Shown: positions 22,857 through 34,639 of the stretch, piece after piece
Position numbering within the stretch: the stretch's first letter is position 1
How the letters are laid out: every line of letters starts with the position of its first letter
Assembly: GCA_019321725.1 (NCBI GenBank)
Contig: CM033122.1
Span: 16,828,274 to 16,892,273 of the forward strand
Reading direction: 5' to 3'
Source: Paulownia fortunei
Lineage: Eukaryota; Streptophyta; Magnoliopsida; Lamiales; Paulowniaceae
Length of the DNA stretch: 64,000 bases
Program-made: the position numbers and the translations under genes
Notes under the pieces: model-generated
What the model was told of the DNA's origin: nothing
Databases searched by the model: none
The model's input: the letters and a program-made list of their open reading frames with translations, nothing else

Positions 22857-23044
22857 TGTGATGCTCATCCCATATAGACTACAAATTGATAAGGTGAAAC
22901 CTTATAAGATTTGGTTAAAGAACCCATGTGCATCTATTGGATATCTCTTTTGCACAAGTTGATTATAACCGAATTCCAGGTTATACTTAATATGTTCAGA
23001 GTCAACTCTCGCGTCCAACTAGCTCGCAAGCTTGGGGCGTGACA
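22857..23044 (+). repeat. TRIM 3' LTR
   Basis: TGTGATGCTC to GGGCGTGACA, preceded by the purine tract AAAAGAGGGG (22843-22852). Confidence 0.92.
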
Positions 23045-23495
23045 GGAGATGTCTGAGCAGGATAAGTTGTTCAACTTACTGGATGGATTCCAAACTTAGG
23101 CCCAAGATGAACTTAGGAGATAAGGGGTTAAGGGTTTGTCTTCCACCATTAGTGTTGTTGATCGGCTTTTGGATTTCAGAGTTTTTAGTGGACTAGATCC
23201 TGAATATAAGAAAAAAGGATACCGGTATGAAAAAGAGGAAAATTGGTAAATCAAGAAAGGAAAAAAGTTCAAGAAAAAGAAACTAAAGAGGTGTAACAGT
23301 GTTGAAGTTAAAAAACTCCCAACCAAATGTGGATAAAATGAGGAAAGGGTGTTACTTATGTAACGTTGACCACCGAATGCGAGATTGCCCCAAGCGTGGA
23401 AAATTGAATACACTTGTTGCTAAGGCGAATGATGGTGATGATGACAATAGCTTTTCTCTTGTCAATCCCTTGCAATTGCTTGGTGCAATTTAGGG
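23045..23495 (+). pseudogene. Element D gag, C-terminal part with zinc knuckle
   Basis: It resumes as MSEQDKLFNLLDGF right after the TRIM and continues to CYLCNVDHRMRDCPKR (about 23350-23398). That is a CX2CX3HX4C zinc knuckle of the plant chromovirus type, used in packaging RNA. In-frame stops interrupt the path. Confidence 0.85.
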
Positions 23496-23519
23496 CATGT
23501 CCTTTAACCAGAAAACTTT

Positions 23520-23935
23520 GATGAACGTGAAAGCTATTAGGAATGATAGACAAGTGATAGCCATGGTGGACACAAATGCTACTCACTAACTTTGTAGCTG
23601 GAAGAGAGATTAGGAGCTGGGACTGAGTCTGCTACCACATAATAGTAAGATTAAGATTGTAAACTCAGAGGCAAAGTCGATCAAAGGGAATATCCAATGT
23701 TGACTTGACGATTGGTTATTGGCACAGATAGTGAGATTTGAGGGTTGTCACCCCTGATGACTTTGATATCCTCATTGGGAATGAGTTCTTAGTTGCACCA
23801 AAGGTTGCAATGGTGCCTCACTTGGGCGGTCTGTTGATTGTCGATGCTAGTTGCCCCTCTTTTGTTCGAGATTTGTATGTTGTTGAGGACCTTAAGCCGG
23901 GGATAAGAAGCGAGGGTTGCTCTTAGCAATATTAT
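23520..23935 (+). pseudogene. Element D aspartic protease, inactivated
   Basis: It contains AMVDTNATH at 23560-23586, where the family has a D-T/S-G catalytic triplet. The glycine codon is now AAT (Asn, 23575-23577) and a stop codon follows directly. Downstream, VTPDDFDILIGNEFL (about 23746-23790) is the conserved end of the protease fold. Confidence 0.8.
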
Positions 23936-24059
23936 AGTTGAAGGCATGGCTAAAACATGGTGAAGTAATGTAAAATATGGTGAAGTGACGTGCCTTGCTG
24001 CATTTGTTGAGATCAAGCCCGACATGTAATAAGAGGTGTTAGATTTGGTGGCAGAGTTG

Positions 24060-24965
24060 TTGAAGGAGTTCGAGGACGTGATGCCTCCTAAACTGCCTAA
24101 GGAGTTGTCTTTTCGATAGGCAGTTGATCATAACGTTGAGTGGGAATCGGGTGCAAGATCCCCTGGCAAGGCTCGTTATAGGATGAGTCATTTGGAGTTG
24201 GAGAAATTAAGGAAATAGTTGGACGAGCTTTTTTAGGCCAGATTGATTCAACCCTCCAAAGATCCCTATAGATCCCCAGTTCTCTTCCAGATAAAGCAAG
24301 ATAGTTCGTTGAGAAAGCGTGTCGATTACAGAGCTTTGAATAAAGTTATTATAAAAAATAAATACATATTCCAAAAAAAATTAGATCTTTTTTGATAAGT
24401 TGCAAATGGCCCAATACTACACAAAAATTGATATGAGGTCAGGATATTGATAAGTTCGTACTGCAACTAGTGATGAGGTAAAAACGGCTTTTGTCACAAG
24501 GTTCGGCTCGTATGACTTGGTATTACCTTTTGGTTTAATCAATGCCTTTGCTACTTTGTAACTTGATGAATGATGTTATGTATGTTTTTGGATCGAGTTG
24601 TTGTGGTATATTTGGATGATATCATTATATATTCAAAGTCCCTTGAGGACCATTTATTGCATTTTAGGGTTGTTTTTCAAAGATAGAGAAAAAATAGGTT
24701 GTTTACAAAGAAGGAAAAGTGTGAGTTTTGTTGGGAAGAAATCACATTCCTTGGCTAAATTATCAACAAAGGAAAAATTATGATGTAGGAAAGGAAGTGC
24801 AGGCAATGGCGAATTAGTCTGCCCCGTCCAAGGCTGGTGAACTAAAATCATTTTTGGGATTGGTTGTTATCAAAGGCTATTCAAAAATCGGTTCATAAAG
24901 TGCTGAACCGAAAGTAAAATGACATTATAGTTTGGCACAAAAAATGTAATTTAGCCCAATTATAG
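24060..24965 (+). pseudogene. Element D reverse transcriptase, ending before RNase H
   Basis: Domain pieces in order are: an ELPKELSF-type entry, the LIQPSKDPYRSPVLF block, KRVDYRALNKV, TKIDMRSGY, TAFVTRFGSYDLVLPFGL and the catalytic VVYLDDIIIYS box (YLDD at 24609-24620, intact). The FLG...GYS block follows, with some residues deleted, near 24850. Stops and indels interrupt it throughout. Recognisable sequence ends near 24965; the rest of pol is missing. Confidence 0.85.
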
Positions 24966-26813
24966 AGTCAATTTTTCAATAATATAAGATGTAATATTTT
25001 CAGTTGCATGTACCAATTTATGATATGTGAACAAAAGAATGATTGTGAAACGGGAACAACTTTTTCTCTCTTCTTATCACAACTACTATTTGTACATGTC
25101 TGACATATTGATACGTATAAAAAAAGATCTATACTTATGTTACAGATTATTTAGAGTGAGTTGATTGTCTCTCTATTAATAAAATATTCAAATACTCTTT
25201 TAAAAATAAATAAAATTATATTAATGAACAAACATATCTTCAAATTAAGTAAGATGATAAATTTACGTGCCCCTCAACAACCAAACATCAATTTGACTTC
25301 AAATCTTTTCAACACTACAAGTTAGCCATCATTTAAGTTTAATTTAGATAAATAGCAAAGTATAATTACAATAGTGTACAGAAAATATACATCATACTAA
25401 AAATTATTTAATGTAAGTTAAAATGACTACAATCTTATGTTTTTTTTTTTTTTCTCTTTAGAAATATCTGAAAGATTTTTTTTCACTCGAGAATTTTAGT
25501 TGCATTGCATTAATAGACAATATAAGAAAATCTTGTCATTTTTTATTTTTTAATTTGATTATACTTTTATAAATAAATAACTACACATTAAAATTACTTA
25601 TTTAATATGTATTGAACTATACACGAACACCTTATTCACATAATAGTATTATTTATAACATTAAAAGAAAGTGCTTAAAAAGAAGTAATTGATAACTCCT
25701 AAATATAAAAAGTTTTGTTTGCAAAAAAAGACTCTATATTATAAATAGTAAGATCAATACTTCATCACTTTATCTTAATAAGTAACATAATATTTACATA
25801 ATAAAATAATTAGTTTTATTAAAAACTATTATTCTAACAATGGACAATGCAAAATTCATATTAGTGATGAGTAAAAAATAAAAATTAATGTATTCATAGA
25901 AATCTGATGCATAAAAATTCATAGGTGTTTATTTGATTTAATATAAAATACTAATTTATCTTTGTAATTTAGAGTTAATTCAAAGTTAATTTGTTTAATA
26001 AGTAAATATCAAAATTTAAGATTTAATTAATTGATATCATTCAATTAAATAAATAGTTTTTTATGTGAATAAAGTGCTAATGCATAGCTCAATTCATATT
26101 AATTAATTTAATTCAATTTCTATCTATTTAATTGTGAAAAGCAACCAAAACTAGAAAACAAAAATTAACTAAATATCATATAATATTTATTAATGCAACA
26201 AAAAAAATTGAGTAAAAAAAAAATTGTGAGACTCTTTCAAAAGCAATATATACATATATATATAGTTAATTACGTTTATTTTGTTTGTCGAATGTACATA
26301 TTGAATTGCTCATGTAAGAGTTATTGAAAAGTTTGATGATTTTTTTGTTAAAAATAAATAAAAATTAGTGATTTAGCGACTTGAATATTTTATCAGATTG
26401 CAATGAAGGCAATGAAATTATAATGTAATTATTCTAATGGGATAATTTGGACTAAAAGGGAATTGAGTGAGGGGTGGTGTATTGGACCCCTAAAATGGGC
26501 CTCTTTGGGTTCTATACTACTCTTCCTATCATCATCATCATCTTCATGTCATTATTATTGTTATTATTATTATTTTGGAAGAATGGGATTTTGAATTTAT
26601 TTTGAAAGAAAGGGCTTATTTTGGTCAATTTAGAAAAAATAAAAAGAGAAGTAATTACTGATTTTTTTTTTTTTTTTTTTGTGCAAAATTGATATGTGTA
26701 CTTTAATCTTAGAAATTCTCAATTAAAACTGGTCTTGGCAAAATCTTTAACTAAAGGCTAAGCGCCTAAGCCCAATTCAAAAGCTTCTAAACAATCAGGA
26801 ATCAAAGTAGAGC
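24966..26813. other. Intergenic, strongly A/T-rich
   Basis: No gene or clear element. Simple A/T runs, including a T run near 25439-25453 and a TA run near 26250-26263. Confidence 0.5.
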
Positions 26814-26930
26814 TAGGGATGAAAATGAACTTTGCTCAAGCCCAGATTCGCCCCATTTGGAGCTAGTTTTAATAATATATCTCCAGCTTTAGTATTTTGG
26901 ATTCACTAGGTCCAGTAAATATTTTATGTA
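26814..26930. repeat. Fragment of the GGGATGRYAATG-end short TIR family
   Basis: It starts TAGGGATGAAAATG followed by a GCCCCATTTGG-like segment, as do the fuller copies at 32096 and 58933. The other end was not found. Confidence 0.45.
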
Positions 26931-26963
26931 TATTTATTTATTTATTATATATTTTTATCTAAT

Positions 26964-27002
<39 letters not shown>
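26964..27002. repeat. Microsatellite (AT)n(GT)n
   Basis: An ATATATATAT run passes into about 13 GT repeats. Confidence 0.95.
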
Positions 27003-27006
<4 letters not shown>

Positions 27007-27100
27007 TGCATAGATACTCATATGAACATAAATATAATACTGTAACAACTTAAAATAATAATCCAAAATTAACAAATATTTTATACTTTCAATAGTGTTG

Positions 27101-27530
27101 TTGGGTTTCAATCCAACTTTATTTTCATCAGTTTTAGTATTTTGAAAAATAAAATTAAACATTCAAACATCCAATCTTCTAATACATATTTTCATCACTT
27201 TTCAAAATATTATAAAAAATTATAATTCTTATTATCAATAAAAATTATATCTTTTATAAATATTCAAATAATCTTATCAATAAAAATTATATACATATTT
27301 ACATCATCCAATCATTATATTAATCTAAAAATAGTACGTAATAATATAAAATGATGATATAACATTACTAATCCAACAAAATTTTACCAAGATATAACAT
27401 TTATAATAAGAATTGTCTAGTTTAGAACTAAATCCAAATATATCTCACAATATTCTATATATTTCACACTGTAAGTTTTTCCAATTGTTTTCTACCAAAA
27501 TACTGCAATTGGAACCAAACTAACTCCAAA
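27101..27530. mobile_element. MITE-like element, family 1, copy 1
   Basis: It has imperfect terminal inverted repeats: the left end TTGGGTTTCAATCC and AGTATTTTG pair with the right end CAAAATACTGCAATTGG and AACCAAACTAACTCC. The interior is non-coding and A/T-rich. It resembles the element at 39507-39911 in opposite orientation. Confidence 0.65.
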
Positions 27531-27806
27531 GAGAATCTATATTATGTGAGAGTTTTAATTTTATTTTATTTTATTTTATTTTTATTATTATTTTATTTTT
27601 TTGGTGATGACATTTGCCAATAATATAGGTTAAACTTTAACATGAATCACAATGCGAGCTAATTGGAAAGTTTTATACTATATATTTCATTTATGTTTTT
27701 TTTTTTTTTGTTGACTTCACAAAGCACGTTTTGATATAAAGAATAATCGTTTCATAGTCATTTCGAGTAACAATCACCAATAGTAATTATTCTTATTTAT
27801 ATTTTT

Positions 27807-27812
<6 letters not shown>

Positions 27813-27837
<25 letters not shown>

Positions 27838-27838
27838 C
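27813..27838. repeat. Microsatellite (AT)n
   Basis: A run of about 13 AT units. Confidence 0.95.
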
Positions 27839-27960
27839 AATCAATCACGATATATTATGTTAAAGATAAAGTTAATTTTACAGGATATCGTGACATCAAT
27901 ATGACCTAATACATGATACACCTTTTATGCAAAACAAATTCCATACTTGAGTGGGACGAT

Positions 27961-28335
27961 TGATTGATTTCATTTTCAAATTTACTTTTATGTTTTTATT
28001 ATTTTAAGAGTTAAAAATATTTTTTTACTTTTTTTTATAAAAATAAAAATATATTTAAATTAATTATATTTTTATTTACACTATATAAATTTAAAAATAA
28101 AAATATATTTATTTTATAGTATTTTTTTCATGAAAAAATATGATATGTCAGTAAATTTAAAAATAAAATTAATAAATATGTGAAAATACGTGAAATATCG
28201 ATATGTTTAAAAATATATTTTAAAAATAAAAATAAATAATATTTTTTTATAAAAATGTGTAAAATAAATATATTTTCTCATTTTAAATAGTAAAAAAGAA
28301 AAAGATTTTTTTTGTATAGATGAAACCAAAGGGGC
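27961..28335. mobile_element. MITE-like element, family 2, copy 1
   Basis: Left end TGATTTCATTTTCAAATTTA; right end ...GATGAAACCAAAGGGG. The interior has repeated AAATTTAAAAATAAAA and GTGAAATATC motifs shared with 29641-29999. No coding capacity. Confidence 0.6.
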
Positions 28336-28555
28336 TCTAAATGTTGGCAATAGCATCTCCACACACACATGAGCAACTCCATGAAAGACACAAAATATAC
28401 TATTTTTTTAACTCATCTAAATTCCTTGTTGATTCAAATAAGAGCACAATTTAGTGATGAAGAGAGTTCTTTTTTTTTTTCTTTTTTAAATTTCTCTTAT
28501 TTCCACTTGAACGAGACTCATTGTTCCTCATCCAAAAAATAAAGAGTTTGTATTA

Positions 28556-28700
28556 TGGACAACAATGGGTTAGATTTGGGGCATTTATGTTAAAATTTGG
28601 GATCTGACCATTAAAATTTTTATGAATTCGAAACTTGTATCATCCCAAACCAAAAACTCAATGGATTGAACTTTTTAGATTAGCTAAACTTGATATAATA
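28556..28700. repeat. Possible fragment of the GGGATGRYAATG-end family
   Basis: GGACAACAATGGGTTAGATT followed by TTGGGGC and GATCTGACC resembles the start of the fuller copies. Weak evidence. Confidence 0.3.
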
Positions 28701-29415
28701 AAAAAATATTAAACTATTAATTCTGAAAAAATAATATTATGATAACTTTCTAAATATGAGAATTGTTGTTATTAATAAATAATTTTAAAACTATGTGTTC
28801 ATTGTTTAATTTTTAAAAATTAAAAAATTTAATCTTTTTTTTCTATTTTTATATGCATTATCACTTTTTATCTATAACTACAAGTTGAATAACAATTGAG
28901 GTGTAGATCAATGCAATACAATAAATTGTTAGATATGTTAAAATTATCTCAATAAAAAAATTTTAACAGTTAAATTAGAATTAAAAAAAAATGATAGCAT
29001 TAGAATAAAGAGTTTAAATTATTATAAATATAAATAAATTGCGTATTTTGAAAAGTTGTAGGATGAATTATTTATAATTTTTTTGTAGAAAAATTATTAT
29101 TTAATGTTGAATGATGTAGGAACCATGTAGGTCAATAAAACTCATTAAATAAAGATGTTTTATTGAACTGATTGAATTTTTTAAATCGATACAATCATGA
29201 CTCTTTTTAAGACATGCACAGCTTTGAACAAGAATTTATAGTAATGAAGTTCCCAATGAGGAGCACCAAAATTCAACTTGATTGGACTGAAGTGTTGTAC
29301 CTCAAGAATTATAAATGGGACCCTCTCAAGGTAATGTCATTTCAAGCTTTGATTGGAGAGAATGAAAGTAGAAACAAATAAAAGGAGAGATTATGTGGGG
29401 AGAATCAAGAATTGG

Positions 29416-29432
29416 GGGGGGGGGGGGGGGGT
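29416..29432. repeat. Homopolymer G run
   Basis: About 17 consecutive G in an A/T-rich setting. The length may be unreliable because such runs are hard to sequence. Confidence 0.9.
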
Positions 29433-29640
29433 ATAGAAAAGAGAAAAACCAAAGCTAAAAGAAAATTAATGTTAATGGGTTCTTGTCAAAATCTGCATAT
29501 GGTTTTATCACTCACTTGTTCTCTCAGATTTGTAGGGCACTAACATAATGTCTTAAAGTCTTGGAAAAGATTCATTATGTTTCTACCTTTTTTTTTTCTT
29601 TGGCCAATGTGATGTTATTTTAATGATAAAATCGGGAGCC

Positions 29641-29999
29641 CGTTTGATTTTATTTTCAAACTTATTTTTATATTTTCAAATTTTTAAAGTTGAAATATTT
29701 TTATTAATTTTTCGTAAAAAAATAAATATTTTTTTTGGATTAATTATGCTTCTATATTATCAATATATGTCTGAAAATGAATATATAATTATTTTATAAT
29801 ATTTTTTGTACAAAAATACATAAAATATTAGTAAATTTAAAAATAAATTTGACTGATCATAAAAAGACGTGAAATATTAGTAAATTTAAAAATAAAAATA
29901 ATTTTTATTTTTTTATAAAATGAGTAAAATAAAAAAAAATTTAAAATGTCAAATAGTAAAAAATACAAAAAATACTTTTTGAAAATGAAAACAAACGAC
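29641..29999. mobile_element. MITE-like element, family 2, copy 2
   Basis: TIRs: left CGTTTGATTTTATTTTCAAA; right, read as reverse complement, GTCGTTTGTTTTCATTTTCA. The interior shares AAATTTAAAAATAAA and GTGAAATATTAGTAAATT motifs with 27961-28335. Confidence 0.68.
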
Positions 30000-30915
30000 C
30001 ACTCCATACTTTTTGTAAAGTATTTATTTATTAATAATAGTATACATTGTGATATTGTAATCGATTCAAAAAACAAAAAAAAAACAAAAAACCTTTTCTT
30101 ATATTCTTTTCTTTGGGGCTTAGGCTTGTAAATAGGATCCTATCCCTATGCCAAAGACTTGGATTGGAAATGTTGGCAATATTTACTACTTTTAAGTGAT
30201 TTTTATGTGGGAATGACTGGAAAAAAATTCCCAACTTTTTTAAGTATGGTCATAGTTTCTTGGGCATAATTTTGTTTAAGGAAATAGCACTTTGCATCCT
30301 TCCTCATTTTGTATATATTTGTTCAAAAGGTTAGAGATTAGGGAATAACATGTCGTGTTTGCTACCAATTATTCTTTGTCCATCCATTATTTTTTTTATC
30401 GATTTTAATATGTATGAAAGTTCGATAGCATGGAAACTAACATAACCCTAAAAATTCCATTAAAAGACAAAATCTATATCAATCTAGGAATAAAGTTTAG
30501 GCATGGTTGATATGGTGAAGTTATTCAAATCAATAATTTATATTCTGAAATATATGTGCTATTTACAAGAAAAAAAGAAAGATAATAGTTAATGAAATAT
30601 TTTCACTCCTATATTTTCAATTGATTTGTTTATGTTTTATAATGAAAGCAAAATATATAGATTGTATCGATATTTCATGTGAAGTTATTATTATAAAATT
30701 TATTTTAATAAATAAATTGGTTGAAATAAAGGAGATAATGATGAGATTACCATTTATTGGGCATAAGTTTCCTTAACTTATCCAAACAATATTATCATGA
30801 AACATAAATCAAGAATTAGATTATAATATCTAAGTTGTTAATTTGGACTTGGAAGAAGATGCACACATATAGTTTTATTTGGATAGTATCCATTTTTTCA
30901 TCTAACAATTTATGT
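30000..30915. other. Intergenic, A/T-rich
   Basis: No gene or element recognised between family-2 MITE copy 2 and the SINE. Confidence 0.45.
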
Positions 30916-30932
30916 AAAATTGTCAGTTTTTT

Positions 30933-31265
30933 TTTTTTTTTTTTATACTCAAATTCCTGACTTACACCAGTCAGTCCTGGACCTCCTAACCACTTGCCCA
31001 AGCACTTAGGAGGAGGTAAATCGCGGGATATGCCTCAAATTGGATCACAGATTTCCCCCATAACTGTACACTTCTGCGCACAAGGAGCCGCCTCCAAAGT
31101 AATTGCTCCATACTAAACTCCGGTCGCAGGGTCCCACTGGGGACACAGTGATTGCTCCATACCGAAATTCAGCCGCAGGTTCCCACCAGGATTCGAACCC
31201 CTACCCTGCCGCTGGAAGCGAGAAATATGTTGATTGATCCACCAATTGAGTTGTGCCCCAGGAGC
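30933..31265 (-). mobile_element. tRNA-derived SINE with poly-A tail and 17-bp target duplication
   Basis: On the minus strand it starts about GCTCCTGGGGCACAACTC, carries a box-A-like ACTCAATTGGTGG and a box B GGTTCGAATCC (revcomp of 31190-31200), and ends in a poly-A tail (T run at about 30933-30944 on the plus strand). An exact 17-bp duplication, AAAATTGTCAGTTTTTT, flanks it at 30916-30932 and 31266-31282. The body contains two copies of a segment of about 45 bp (GCTCCATAC ... TCCCAC, at 31106-31142 and 31154-31190). It has no coding function; such elements are copied by LINE enzymes. Confidence 0.9.
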
Positions 31266-31446
31266 AAAATTGTCAGTTTTTTCTAAAGTGATATGCAATA
31301 TGAACAAATCATTAAAGGCACTGAGTTGTCTTCAAATAATTTTTCAATGATCAAATTAGAATGAAAAAAAAAATAAATTCAACGTACCAACAAATAAAGT
31401 GGGATGGAGTATTTATATATGTTTAAAAAAAGTTGGATTACTATTA

Positions 31447-31715
31447 TGAATAGCAATAGGGGGAGGGGGTTCAAACTCGAACCCTGGACCGTCTCCATCC
31501 CGTTTAATTTTTTATATATATTTATTTGATATTTTTATAAAATATATATATATTTTTAAAAATGTTATTATATTATTTTTTAGAAAATGTATATTTTTTA
31601 ATAATTTTAAAATAATAAAATAAATTTAATAGATTTAATTTGTCGGGTTCAAATCCAAAAAAATTTCAATGTAATGAATCTTGATTTATTTAGACTCACC
31701 CTATTATCATTTTTA
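31447..31715. mobile_element. Short TIR element, GGGATGRYAATG-end family
   Basis: It starts TGAATAGCAATAGGGGG and ends CACCCTATTATCATTTTTAA; the end, reverse-complemented, reads AAAATGATAATAGGGTG. The middle is A/T-rich and the shoulders are GC-richer, as in its relatives. Confidence 0.55.
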
Positions 31716-32095
31716 ATTATCATATGGTAAGGTACACGTGTAGATAAAGTCTCTTTCACTCTTGGGCCTATTAGACGAGGCCTTGGTGACTATTGGACCC
31801 TTAAAGAATATCATAGGGTCCATCAATTTTGGAGTTCATTTTATCAAATTGATTGGGTTTTTTATTCTCCCTTTAATGTTAAGTTTTATTGTAATTCCAT
31901 ATATATTAACAAAATTATTATGAAAAATTCAAATCACATACCAAAAGTTTAAATATGTTAACGTTAATTAAAAGTTATAATGTTATGATTTTATGTTATA
32001 TCGGATGATCTACATAACTCATAAATCATTGTGTTCGAAATAATCATTCGACAATGACATTAATTTTTTAATTAATGGAAAGAGAAATATGTATT

Positions 32096-32423
32096 TAGGG
32101 ATGATAATGAGATAGATTTGCTCAAATTCAAGATTTGTCCCATCAAATTTTTTTAAGGATCCGAATCGAGACTCGCATCAAATATGATGAATTAAATCTA
32201 TTAAATCTATTTTATTATTTAAAAATATTAAATATATATTTTAAAAACAATACACTAATTTTTTAAAAAAAAATAACATAAAAATAATTAATTTAAAAAA
32301 AATGTGACAGATTTGACATTAAATTAATTTAAAAATAAAAAATTAAAACTTACCACAAATTAAAAACTCATCGTAAGTAGAATGAATTTGATTTTTAACC
32401 CATCTTAGTATCATTCTATATCT
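32096..32423. mobile_element. Short TIR element, GGGATGRYAATG-end family
   Basis: Left end TAGGGATGATAATGAGATAG; right end CCCATCTTAGTATCATTCTA. The interior is A/T-rich and non-coding. Confidence 0.6.
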
Positions 32424-32719
32424 ATTTAGCAGGGAATAGATATGGTCAGGGTCAAGATTTAGTGAATCTGATCAATAAAATTCTTTTTTTCACTTGGAAT
32501 GTTGCAATTTGCTAAAGTTTATGGCTAGATTATTTATTAGAATCTTATCACTTATCAGTCTGTCAATCCTTTTATTTCCTTTTTGCCTTGTTACTTTATG
32601 GAGCCTATAGAATCTTGACTTAGGGACCTGTCCGAAAATTAATATGCCTTGCCTGTTTGGTTTTAATTTTTTATTCTTTTATTTGTAAACTTCTAGAAAG
32701 TGATGACATCTTGGCCTTG

Positions 32720-33065
32720 CTTGTTATTATTTCCAACAATATGAGGAAAATTCTTTAGAAGAATATATTTTGTACAGTAAAATTTATAAATGTATGGAAA
32801 ATGACAATGTGTTGGAATTATTTATAGGAATAAAATAATATAATATATATAATTATAAATATTTTTGTTAATATTATTTTTTTGTAGTTGGTGGAAGTAT
32901 AGTAAATTATAGGACTTATTTAATTGAAATGATGAATAATAAGTATTTTTCGAGAATGAAAACATGTATCCACAAAACAGCAATTCCTAAACATATTTTG
33001 ATTTCCAAAAAAATCAAAATACTCATTTTCTTTACCATATTTTCAAAAATTTACAATTTTATTTT
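32720..33065. repeat. Dispersed repeat, family 3, copy 1
   Basis: It shares TTATTTAATTGAAATGATGA then ATAAGTATTTTT, and the preceding TTGTAGTTGGTGG stretch, with 35513-35845. A MITE is likely; the termini are unclear. Confidence 0.5.
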
Positions 33066-33114
33066 CAAGATCTTGTATCCCATTTTAAGAAAAACTCTTT
33101 CCGACAAGTAATCA

Positions 33115-33300
33115 CTTGAAGGAAACTGCTAATGAGCTCAAACAAGGTCGAATTTCGCAAACATGCTTGATATTATTCAAGGCGAGTTCAATAGAACTTC
33201 AAGCTAAGTCGAGTCAAGTCAAATACTAAGGCTTGAATTTAAATTCAAATTGAACGGGAGAGAAGTAGGCTTAGCTTAAATTGAATTCGAGCTTGTTATT
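33115..33300. repeat. Degenerate GAGCTC/TTCGAGC-rich repeat, copy 1
   Basis: It holds AGCTCAAACAAGGTCG, AAGCTAAGTCGAGTC and AATTCGAGCTTG words, typical of a plant repeat rich in GAGCTCG. Related words recur at 34640-34975. Confidence 0.45.
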
Positions 33301-34639
33301 AATATTTATTGTGAATTACATAAAAATTAGTAGGCATTTGTATATAAAACTAAGTAAAACTAACAAATATAGTTAAAAGTTCCAAAATATCATAATTTAA
33401 TTAGAAGGATAAAATAGAGAGGTAACTTTATGAAACAACATACGTTAAGAAAAATCAATTCTACTTAAAAAGTTAAATATTCCAAGTATTAGAATCTGAA
33501 ACTATATTTCTTCCTTTGGAGGTTAGGGTTTTCTTATCGTTTCTTGCCATCACACTTCATGTTTTTCGAATTGAAATAACTTAATCATACGTTTAAACAA
33601 TAACTTTTATTATTTAAGTAACCTAATCATAATTTTAGAGAATTTTAAACATTTATTCCGTTCAATTTTTATTTTTTTTAATCTGAAGCAATATGTTGAA
33701 ATTATACTCTATTAATCTTAAACAAATTTCCATTAAAATGTATACATGTAGACTTTGATTATTGTGAGTTGCTTGCTTTGATTTTCATCGTACAAAAAAC
33801 AAAAAAGTTTAGGTCAGGTCGTGTTGGACTTGAAACTTGTAATTATTTTCAAAATTGAGACTAAACTTTGAGAAAGAAAAAGCTTGAACACATATAAGTA
33901 TTGAGAATCAAAACTGGTATAATATTAAGTTGGGTATGAGCATAAGTAAGCTTAGCATGATTGAGAACCAAAATCCCATGCTTGAAAATAAGTAGATTAG
34001 TTTTTTTTTTTTTTTCATATATCAAATCAATATATCAACTCAAACAATCATTATTTTTTTAAATTGATCAACTACATTATTATTTTTACAAAAAGTTTGA
34101 TGACATCTTATTCTCAATTTTGAATAGATTTTTTTTTAAAAATTAAAATGAAACCTAATATGTCCGATGAGATATGACCTAATAACAATAGATCCAAACA
34201 ATAAGTCCAAAAGGCCCATTAGAATGACTCAAGCCCATGAATTCATTAAGTGCAAGTAATTTATGCACCATACTATATCGAATAGAAACTCTTCATAAAA
34301 AAACTATAAATACCTTATTTCTCCATTGTTTTAAGGTACGCAATTCATTTAGTTTCTACTACTTTCAGTCTTCTACTTCCTAATTATTTATCTTGCTCTG
34401 TTTCTAATAGTGTTAGAAATTTTTTGCCGAGATAATTTTAATATACTAATAACTTATTATGATTCAAACAATGACCTACATAATAATTGACATTTAGCTA
34501 TAAATTTAATGAATTAAAGTAATACCACGTTAATTCCTTTTATGGAACTACAACTAACAATTTAATATGCCCTTTACAGAATACAAGGAATTAGAATTAC
34601 AACTTCAAATAAATAGAGTTTAAGTTGAAATTTTGAAAA

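Larger units (their letters stand above)
22439..23044 (+). mobile_element. Element E: TRIM (606 bp miniature LTR retrotransposon)
   Basis: Two LTRs of 189 and 188 bp (22439-22627 and 22857-23044) start TGTGATG and end CATGACA or CGTGACA. Two bases after the first LTR is a decayed iMet-type PBS. Before the second LTR is a purine tract, AAAAGAGGGG. Target duplication: AGAGA on the left, GGAGA on the right. Removing the element and one duplication restores the gag phrase NVREMSEQDKLF of element D. There is no coding capacity. Confidence 0.93.
3678..24965 (+). mobile_element. Element D: Ty3/gypsy chromovirus-like retrotransposon, oldest layer, split into pieces
   Basis: D survives in blocks: LTR remnants at about 3678-3863 and 13739-14290, PBS at 14293, gag start at 14474-14582, gag middle at 22018-22438, then 23045 to about 24965 with the zinc knuckle, protease and reverse transcriptase. 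Elements A, B and E fill the gaps, and the gag reading sense resumes across each one, which shows they landed in D. Many stops and frameshifts are present. Integrase, the end of RNase H and the 3' LTR are absent, so D is dead and truncated. The outer LTR start at 3678 is a guess based on a TGTGAG sequence; the inner LTR end at 14290 (TGTGACA) is firm. Confidence 0.82.

Noticed and set aside
22439..23044. Cassandra-type TRIM carrying 5S rRNA sequence
   Set aside because: No 5S-like segment or polymerase III box set is visible in the LTRs.
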